A stretch of DNA of 64,000 bases from Streptomyces sp. SJL17-4. GTDB taxonomy: Bacteria > Actinomycetota > Actinomycetes > Streptomycetales > Streptomycetaceae. This document shows positions 58,014 to 64,000 of this stretch, one piece after another. The position numbers were made by a program, and so were the translations under genes. The stretch is from the NCBI RefSeq assembly GCF_036826855.1, contig NZ_CP104578.1, positions 1,674,001 to 1,738,000 on the forward strand, written 5' to 3'. Below the pieces are notes generated by a model that saw only the letters and a list, made by a program, of their open reading frames with translations, searched no databases and was not told where the DNA came from. How positions within the stretch are numbered: position 1 is the first letter of the stretch; each line of letters begins with the position of its first letter.

Positions 58014-58729
58014 TCACTGCCGCAGCAGGCGTGTGAGCGCCCGGCAGGCCGCCGGGATCGGCGCCACGATCCTGACCGCGCACCGGTCGCGGAGGGCCTC
58101 CGCCGCCTCGCCCAGCGGGCCGCCGCCGATGACGACCGCCCGTGCCCCGTCCCGCTCCACGCAGGCGCGGACCGCCTGCTCCAGCTGGTCGAGGAGCGAC
58201 TCCGGGTCGGCGGAGAGCCGTTCGGGGGCGTCCGTGGTGAGGCGGAGGCCGGTGTACCGGTCGGCGAGGCCGAGGGCCGCCACCCGCGCGGCGATGGCCC
58301 CGGCCAGGAGCGGCGTCGTGGTGGCGACGCCGAACGGGGTGCCGTCGGCCGCCGCCTCCCTGAGCGCCGCTTCGCCCAGGCCCACCACGGGCACGTCGGT
58401 CGCCGCGCGCAGCTCCGCCAGGCCCGGGTCGCCGAAGGCTCCGACGAGGAGCGCCGCACAGTCGCCTCGGGCCGTGGCGCGGAGGCCGCGGCGAGGACCT
58501 CGGGCGCGGCGGCGCGCAGGGCGGCCGGGTCGGTGAGCATGGCCGGGCCCCGGTCCACGGTCACGCCCCGGACCGGGCAGCCGCCGCCGAGGGCGCGCTG
58601 GGCGATGGCGGTCATCATCGCGGTCGTGGCGGCGGAGGTGTTGGGGTTGATCAGCACGATGTGGCGACGCGTCAGCCGGAGGGCGCTCGCCGGCTCGACG
58701 CCGCGCTGCACCGCGGGGTTGATCGGCAT
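58014..58729 (-). pseudogene. Asp/Glu/hydantoin (allantoin) racemase gene with a frameshift
   Basis: N-terminal part RRHIVLINPNTSAATTAMMTAIAQ is the family's characteristic start, and continues in frame to about 58470. The rest (GDCAALLVGAFGDPGLAEL ... RAVVIGGGPLGEAAEALRD) is in another frame. Adding one G in GAGGCGAC near 58464 restores a continuous protein of about 238 residues. Both positions normally holding catalytic Cys are changed (GAFGDPG for ACFGDPG; IGGGPLG for LGCAG). Either a decayed allantoin racemase, a sequencing error, or a variant family member. It follows the NCS2 gene on the same strand. Confidence 0.75.
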
Positions 58730-58866
58730 CGCGCGGTGGGTCGGTACCGCGCGGCGGGTCGGCACCTCGTCGCCGCACTGCACCGGTTCGCCGCCCAGCA
58801 CCGCCGCCCCGGGCCCCGCGGCGTGCGCGGGGGCCGGGGCGGGCGGCGGGGTGACGGGGCGGTGGT

Positions 58867-60315
58867 TCAGTGGACGTGCGCCGCCTTCGCCGTGTGGCTG
58901 CCGGAGATGTCCTCGCCGGGCTCCATCGGCGCGGTGACGTCGTCGGCGTCCCGGCCCCGGCCCAGGTGGTTGAAGACCACGTTCAGCAGGACGGCCGCGA
59001 CGCAGCCGGTCGAGATGCCCGAGTCCAGGATGATCTTCGCCGTCTCCGGGAAGGCGTGGTAGAACTCCGGCGCGGTGATCGGGATGATGCCGACGGCCAG
59101 CGAGACGGCCACGATCAGGACGTTGTTGTCCTTCTCCAGGCCGGCCTTGACCAGGGTCTGGATGCCGCTGGCGGCGACCGAGCCGAAGAGGACGACGCCC
59201 GCGCCGCCGAGGACCGGCCGGGGGACGACCGAGATCAGCGAGGCGGCGACCGGCGAGAGGCCCATCAGGACCAGGAAGCCGCCACCGGCGGCGACGACGA
59301 AGCGGCTGCGGATCCGGGTCATGGCGACCAGGCCGATGTTCTGCGCGAAGGCGCTGCACATGAAGCCGTTGAAGAGCGGGCTGATCGCGGAGCCGAGGGT
59401 GTCGGCGCGCAGTCCGGCCGCGATGGTCTTCTCGTCGGCGGGCCGTTCGACGATCTCGCCGAGGGCGAGCATGTCGGCGGTCGACTCGGTCATGGAGACC
59501 AGCATGACCACGCACATCGAGATGATCGCGGCGAGGGCGAACTGCGGGCCGCCGAAGTGGAACGGCGTCGGGAAGCCGACGATGTCCGCCTCGGTCACCG
59601 GCGAGAAGTCGGTGACGCCGAACGGTATGGCGATGAGGGTGCCGATGACGAGGCCCAGGAGGACCGCGATCTGCTTGACGAAGCCGCGGGTGAAGCGGCG
59701 GAGCAGGAGGACGACGACGAGCGTGATGCCGGCGAGCGAGAGGAAGGTCGTCGAACCGTAGTCCTCGGCCGCGGGGTTGGGCCCTTGGGCCCAGCCGAAG
59801 GCGACCGGGAGGAGGGAGACGCCGATGAGGGTGATCACGGTGCCGGTGACGACCGGCGGGAAGAACCGCACGAGCCGGGAGAACCAGGGGGCGGCGAGGA
59901 AGCCGAGGAGACCGGCGACGATGATCGCGCCGAAGATCACGGGGAGCGCGTCGGCCTTGTCGTCGGTCGTGTCGACGATGGCGAGCATCGGCGCGACGCC
60001 GGCGAAGGTGACGCCGTTGACGAACGGGAGCCGGGCGCCGATCTTCCAGACCCCGAGCGTCTGGAGGAAGGTCGCGAGCCCCGCGGTGAAGAGGCTGGCG
60101 CCGGTCAGGAAGGTGAGTTCGGTTCCGGAGAGGCCGACGGCGGCTCCGACGATCAGGGGCGGGGCGACAACGCCCGCGTACATGGCGGCGACGTGCTGGA
60201 GGCCGCTGGTGAGCATCTTCAGTGGGGGCAGCGTCTCGTCGACCGGATGCTTCTCGCGGTCGTCGGGGGCGGAGCCTGCGGCTTGTGCATTGCGAACCTG
60301 GGGCTTGGCGGCCAC
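58867..60315 (-). CDS. NCS2-family nucleobase (xanthine/urate) transporter
   Basis: 482 residues with 12-14 hydrophobic segments. GLQHVAAMYAGVVAPPLIVG near the start and the nucleobase-ascorbate signature QNIGLVAMTR are intact; TESTADMLALGEI carries the substrate-binding Glu. Proton symporter of the cytoplasmic membrane for xanthine, urate or uracil. Downstream is the frameshifted racemase; upstream is a cluster of three hairpins. Purine specificity is inferred from the locus. Confidence 0.94.
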   Translation of the reverse strand: MAAKPQVRNAQAAGSAPDDREKHPVDETLPPLKMLTSGLQHVAAMYAGVVAPPLIVGAAVGLSGTELTFLTGASLFTAGLATFLQTLGVWKIGARLPFVNGVTFAGVAPMLAIVDTTDDKADALPVIFGAIIVAGLLGFLAAPWFSRLVRFFPPVVTGTVITLIGVSLLPVAFGWAQGPNPAAEDYGSTTFLSLAGITLVVVLLLRRFTRGFVKQIAVLLGLVIGTLIAIPFGVTDFSPVTEADIVGFPTPFHFGGPQFALAAIISMCVVMLVSMTESTADMLALGEIVERPADEKTIAAGLRADTLGSAISPLFNGFMCSAFAQNIGLVAMTRIRSRFVVAAGGGFLVLMGLSPVAASLISVVPRPVLGGAGVVLFGSVAASGIQTLVKAGLEKDNNVLIVAVSLAVGIIPITAPEFYHAFPETAKIILDSGISTGCVAAVLLNVVFNHLGRGRDADDVTAPMEPGEDISGSHTAKAAHVH

Positions 60316-60630
60316 GGCGGTTCCTCCGGTCGGTTACACGTCGGCGGCGACGCGGGGTTCAGGGAGGTGGTGCGATGCGGTGCGGGGTGCAGGAGGTGCG
60401 GCTCGTTGCGGGGTGGTGCGGGGGTGACGCAGGGGTGGTGCGGTGCGCGCGTGGGGAGTCCGCGACACGGGGACGGATGCCCGGTGGGGGTGCGGGCGGG
60501 TGTCACCGTCCCGGGAGGTGCCGTACGTCTTCTGCGTACGGCACCTCCCGGTCGGGCTGCCGCGGACCCCGCTCGGGTCCGCGGCGACCGACCGAGGGCC
60601 GTCCCCCTCGGTCGGACTCCATGGGGAGGG
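60316..60630. other. 315-base gap between the NCS2 and deaminase genes
   Basis: No gene is supported. The left part (60360-60500) is G-rich with irregular GGTGCGG repeats and should carry the promoter of the leftward NCS2 gene; I see no reliable hexamers. The right part holds three hairpins (separate entry). Confidence 0.6.
60511..60615 (-). terminator. Three consecutive perfect hairpins after the deaminase gene
   Basis: Stem 1: CCGGGAGGTGCCGTACG (60511-60527) with 60535-60551, 17 bp, seven-base loop. Stem 2: CCGCGGACCC (60560-60569) with 60575-60584, 10 bp. Stem 3: CCGACCGAGGG (60588-60598) with 60605-60615, 11 bp. They begin 16 bases beyond the deaminase stop in the leftward direction. A strong terminator array, possibly also a 3' stability element. 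Confidence 0.8.
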
Positions 60631-62019
60631 TCAGCCCTGGGCCGCGATGCGGGCCAGGCGCTGGGCCTCCGCGCGCGCGTCGCGCGCGATGGTGTCCTCG
60701 TCGACGGTGAGCAGTCGGTTGTTCTCGACGATCTGCTTGCCGTTGACGAAGGAGGCCGTGACCGGGGCCGCCGCGCCGAAGACGATGGCGGTGACCGGGT
60801 CGGCGATCGTGGAGTGGCCGAGGCCGTCGATCTTCCAGAGGACGAAGTCGGCGAGCTTGCCGGCTTCGAGGGAGCCGATGTTGTCGGCGCGGCCGAGGAC
60901 CTGGGCGCCGCCGTAGGTACCGAGGCGCAGCGCCTGGCGGGCGTTGAGCGCGGCCTCTCGGTGGGCGCCGAGGCGGTTGATGAGGAGCGCGTTGCGCAGC
61001 TCGGTGTGGAGCTCGCCGGACTCGTTGGAGGCGGTGCCGTCGACGCCGAGGCCGACGGGTACGCCCGCCTTCAGCATGTCGGGGACGCGGGCGATCCCGG
61101 CGGCGAGACGCGCGTTGGAGGAGGGGCAGTGCGCCACACCGGTCTTGGTGCGGGCGAAGGCCGCGATGTCGGAGTCGTTCATGTGGACGCAGTGCGCCAT
61201 CCACACGTCCTCGCCGAGGAAGCCGGTGGACTCGAAGTAGTCCGTCGGGCCCATGCCGAACAGCTCGTGGCAGAACTTCTCCTCCTCCACGGTCTCCGAG
61301 CCGTGGGTGTGCATGCGCACACCGAGGCGGCGGCCGAGCGCGGCGCCCTCCCGGAGGAGTTCGGTGGAGATGGAGAAGGGTGAGCAGGGGGCGACGGCGA
61401 CCTGGGTCATCGCGTCGAAGGAGGCGTCGTGGTACTTCTTCACCGTCTCCTCGGTCGCGGCGAGCGCGCCCTCGGTCGTCTCGACGGCGAAGTCCGGCGG
61501 CAGGCCGCCGTCCTTCTCGCTGCGGTCCATGGAACCGCGGGCGAGGGTGAAGCGGACGCCCATCTCGGAGGCGGCGCCGATGATGGCACCCGACAGGTCA
61601 CCGGAGTTCACCGGGTACACGTAGTGGTGGTCCATGGCGGTGGTGACACCGCCGCGGGCCATCATGGCCAGCGAGCCCTGCGCCGCGGCGCGCACCATCT
61701 GCTCGTCGATCCGCGCCCAGGTCGGGTAGAGGGCGACGAGCCAGTTGAACAGGTTGTGGTCGGTCGCCAGGCCCCGGGTGATCCACTGGTAGAAGTGGTG
61801 GTGGGTGTTGACGAGACCGGGCGTGACGAGATGGCCGGTGGCGTCGATGCGCCGGACCACGTTCTCCAGGCCCTCGGGAGCCTTGCCGGCGCCGATGGAC
61901 TCGATCTTGTTGTCCGCGACGACGAGGTAGCCGGAGGCGTACTCGGTGTCGTTCGCGTCGACGGTCGCGATCGCCGCGTTCTCGATGACGATGCGCTGGG
62001 CTGCCGAAGGTGCTGCCAT
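60631..62019 (-). CDS. 8-oxoguanine/guanine deaminase-like amidohydrolase
   Basis: 462 residues. Metal-dependent hydrolase with zinc ligands NTHHHFYQW, HTHGSE, HCVHMND and the catalytic Asp in GVDGTASNE. Within this COG0402 group the sequence fits 8-oxoguanine deaminases, which also convert guanine to xanthine. ATG at 62019 with GAAGGA ten bases upstream. It lies 48 bases downstream of the second NCS2 transporter on the same strand, so uptake and deamination of purines are linked. Exact substrate uncertain. Confidence 0.92.
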   Translation of the reverse strand: MAAPSAAQRIVIENAAIATVDANDTEYASGYLVVADNKIESIGAGKAPEGLENVVRRIDATGHLVTPGLVNTHHHFYQWITRGLATDHNLFNWLVALYPTWARIDEQMVRAAAQGSLAMMARGGVTTAMDHHYVYPVNSGDLSGAIIGAASEMGVRFTLARGSMDRSEKDGGLPPDFAVETTEGALAATEETVKKYHDASFDAMTQVAVAPCSPFSISTELLREGAALGRRLGVRMHTHGSETVEEEKFCHELFGMGPTDYFESTGFLGEDVWMAHCVHMNDSDIAAFARTKTGVAHCPSSNARLAAGIARVPDMLKAGVPVGLGVDGTASNESGELHTELRNALLINRLGAHREAALNARQALRLGTYGGAQVLGRADNIGSLEAGKLADFVLWKIDGLGHSTIADPVTAIVFGAAAPVTASFVNGKQIVENNRLLTVDEDTIARDARAEAQRLARIAAQG

Positions 62020-62067
62020 GGCGGTGCTTCCTTCATTCCTCGGGGGTGGTGTGGGCACGGCAGGACC

Positions 62068-63474
62068 CTAGGAGGATTTGAGTGCCGGGGCCGTGTGACG
62101 GCTCCGGGTGCCGAGATGGTGGAAGAACAGATTCAGCAGGACGGCGACGAGCGCGCCGGCGCTGATGCCGGAGCCGAGCACGGTCTGTGCCCAGGCGGGG
62201 AACTCGGCGTAGAAGGTGGGTGCGGCGAGCGGGATGATGCCCGCTCCGAGCGCGACGGCCACCAGGATGATGTTGGAGCTGTCGTCGAGTCCGGCTTCCG
62301 ACAGGGTACGGATGCCGCTGACGGCGATGGAGCCGAAGAGGACGATACCGGCGCCGCCGAGGACGGGCATCGGGACCATGGAGACGACCGCGCCGAGGAC
62401 CGGGAAGGCGCCGAGGACCAGCAGGGCGCCGCCGGCGACCGCGACGACGTACCGGGAGCGCACCCGGGTCAGCGAGACGACGCCGACGTTCTGGGCGAAG
62501 GCCGAGGTCGGGAAGCCGCCGAAGACGGGGCCGATCAGCGTGGCGATGCCGTCGGTGCGGAGTCCGCGGGTGATGGTCCGGCCGTCGCTGCGGCGCTCGC
62601 AGATCTCGCCGAGGGCGAGCATGCCGGCGCTGGACTCGGTCATCAGGACCAGCATCACGATGCACAGGGAGAGGATCGCGGCGGGCTGGAACTCCGGGGC
62701 GCCGAAGGCGAAGGGGGCGGGCAGGGCCGCGACGGGCGCCTCGCGCAGCGCCGTGAAGTCGGCCATCCCGAAGGGGATCGCGGCCAGGGTGCCGATGAAG
62801 AGGCCGAGCAGCAGGGCGATCTGCTTGACGAAGCCCTTGCCGAAGCGCTGGAAGAGCAGGATGACGACGAGGGTGAAGCCGGCGAGTGCCAGGTACTTCA
62901 TGGCGCCGAAGTCGGCGGCGGTCCTGTCGCCGCCCTGCGCCCAGCCGACGGGCACGGGCATCAGGGTGACCCCGATGAGGGTGATGACGACGCCGGTGAC
63001 GAGCGGCGGGAAGAAGCGCAGGAGCCTGCCGAAGAAGGGTCCGACGGCGAGGCAGAACACTCCGGCGACCATCACCGCGCCGTAGATGGCGGGGAGCTGG
63101 TGACCGGGGGCGCTGGTCTCGGCGATGGCGAGCATCGGCGCGATGCCGGCGGAGGAGGCGGCGTTGACGAACGGCAGCCGGTTGCCGGCGAAGCCCCGGA
63201 CGCCGAGGGTCTGCAGGATGGTCGCGCAGCCGGCGATCAGCAGGCCGGCCGCGATGAGCCGGGTCATTCCGGCGGCGTCCAGGCCGACGGCCTGGCCGAT
63301 GATGAGCGGAGGGGTGACGACGCCTGCGTACATGGCGGCGATGTGCTGGAGCGCCGCGGGGACGAGCCGCGAGGCAGGAAGCTTTTCGTCCACCGGATGA
63401 ACCTGGCGGGTCGGGTCCGGCGGGGTGGAACACGGGCCTTCGGCGGTTGCCGGCCCCTTTGCGGGCTGTGTCAT
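62068..63474 (-). CDS. NCS2-family nucleobase (xanthine/urate) transporter
   Basis: 468 residues, about 12-14 membrane segments. LQHIAAMYAGVVTPPLIIG and signature QNVGVVSLTR match the other NCS2 protein in this window, to which it is clearly paralogous. ATG at 63474 with GGAGGG six bases upstream; an earlier start at 63534 is less likely. Between urate oxidase and the deaminase in a leftward operon, so urate, xanthine or guanine is the likely cargo. Confidence 0.94.
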   Translation of the reverse strand: MTQPAKGPATAEGPCSTPPDPTRQVHPVDEKLPASRLVPAALQHIAAMYAGVVTPPLIIGQAVGLDAAGMTRLIAAGLLIAGCATILQTLGVRGFAGNRLPFVNAASSAGIAPMLAIAETSAPGHQLPAIYGAVMVAGVFCLAVGPFFGRLLRFFPPLVTGVVITLIGVTLMPVPVGWAQGGDRTAADFGAMKYLALAGFTLVVILLFQRFGKGFVKQIALLLGLFIGTLAAIPFGMADFTALREAPVAALPAPFAFGAPEFQPAAILSLCIVMLVLMTESSAGMLALGEICERRSDGRTITRGLRTDGIATLIGPVFGGFPTSAFAQNVGVVSLTRVRSRYVVAVAGGALLVLGAFPVLGAVVSMVPMPVLGGAGIVLFGSIAVSGIRTLSEAGLDDSSNIILVAVALGAGIIPLAAPTFYAEFPAWAQTVLGSGISAGALVAVLLNLFFHHLGTRSRHTAPALKSS

Positions 63475-63545
63475 GAGAATCCCTCCGGTCCGGCGCGGCC
63501 CCCGCCCGACTGCGGGCGGGCGGGGGCCGGTCACTCGGACGCCGC

Positions 63546-64000
63546 TTAGAGGTTGGTCATGTCGACCGGGATCTGCGCCGTGGCTCCGTCGCGGAGGACG
63601 GTGGCCTCGATGAGGCCGTACATGCGGTCGGCGGCGTAGTAGACCTCGTTGTCGTTCTTGAGGCCGAAGGGCTCGAGGTCGACCAGGAAGTGGTGCTTGT
63701 TCGGGAGCGAGAAGCGGACTTCGTCGATCTCCGAGCGGTGGTTGATGATGCGCGTGGCCATCTGGTACAGCGTCTGCTGGAGGGAGTACGAGTACGTCTC
63801 CGAGAAGGCCTCGAGCATGTGCTTCTTGGTCTGCTCGTAGGACCGCTCCCAGTTGGGCATGCGCTGCTCGTCGTCGGTCCAGTTGAACCGCCAGCGGGCG
63901 GACACCTGCGTGGCCAGGATGCGGTCGTACGCCTCCTGGAGCGTCGTGTACTGGTCCTTGATGTAGCCCCAGAACTCCGAGTTGGTGGAGTTCATGACGA
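63546..64000 (-). CDS. Urate oxidase, C-terminal part (5' end beyond the window)
   Basis: About 150 residues are visible. The sequence SLQQTLYQMATRIINHRSEIDEVRFSLPNKHHFLVDLEPFGL and YGLIEATVLRDG are classical uricase C-terminal motifs; the N-terminal T-fold half with the catalytic Lys-Thr is outside. Oxidises urate to 5-hydroxyisourate in the cytoplasm. The frame is open to base 64000. It precedes the NCS2 transporter by 71 bases on the same strand. Confidence 0.95.
   Translation of the reverse strand, partial: VMNSTNSEFWGYIKDQYTTLQEAYDRILATQVSARWRFNWTDDEQRMPNWERSYEQTKKHMLEAFSETYSYSLQQTLYQMATRIINHRSEIDEVRFSLPNKHHFLVDLEPFGLKNDNEVYYAADRMYGLIEATVLRDGATAQIPVDMTNL

Overview
High-GC actinobacterial DNA, almost certainly Streptomyces: third-position G/C is extreme, GTG starts are common, genes are coupled by ATGA or GTGA overlaps, and the content is typical (modular PKS/NRPS, LuxR-type two-component systems, CYP107-like P450, AllR-controlled allantoin genes, SGNH hydrolase, FN3 lipoprotein). 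No rRNA, tRNA, CRISPR array or insertion sequence was seen.

Bases 1-17.1 kb are the end of a type I PKS/NRPS cluster. A truncated PKS gene (ER-KR-ACP-docking) hands over to a 4,419-residue hybrid: KS-AT-DH-KR-ACP, KS-AT-(DH-like)-ACP, then Cy-A-PCP-TE. The two ATs carry methylmalonyl-type motifs and the A domain resembles cysteine activators, so the chain should end in a thiazoline acid. A flavin monooxygenase and a small protein of unknown function follow. A strong hairpin and a convergent acyl-CoA synthetase mark the boundary.

Bases 19.0-26.3 kb, read leftward, form an NHLM-type peptide export operon: a 72-residue double-glycine precursor with no cysteine, an HlyD-type adaptor, a C39-peptidase ABC exporter, a second ABC exporter with a Tyr-Gly-x-Gly-Glu repeat insert, and a small secreted protein. 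This is the best candidate for a little-described system in the window. Next comes a divergent MFS/MarR pair with three TTGA-N5-TCAA operators.

Bases 28.9-35.6 kb are a sugar or inositol locus: ROK kinase, ribose-type ABC transporter, GntR regulator and Gfo/Idh/MocA dehydrogenase. Bases 35.6-41.7 kb hold a P450, a NarL-type two-component pair, a DMT exporter, a RibD-like reductase and an SDR.

Bases 41.9-64 kb are mainly purine and allantoin catabolism: urate oxidase (cut by the window end), two NCS2 nucleobase transporters, a guanine/8-oxoguanine deaminase, a frameshifted racemase, allantoinase, allantoicase, an IclR (AllR-like) repressor, a MobA-like nucleotidyltransferase and malate synthase. 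Together these convert guanine and urate through allantoin to glyoxylate and then malate. Interspersed are a MacB-like ABC exporter with a divergent two-component system, an SGNH hydrolase, an FN3 lipoprotein and three proteins of unknown function. A 0.2-kb nested inverted-repeat element lies in the 581-base gap after the IclR gene.
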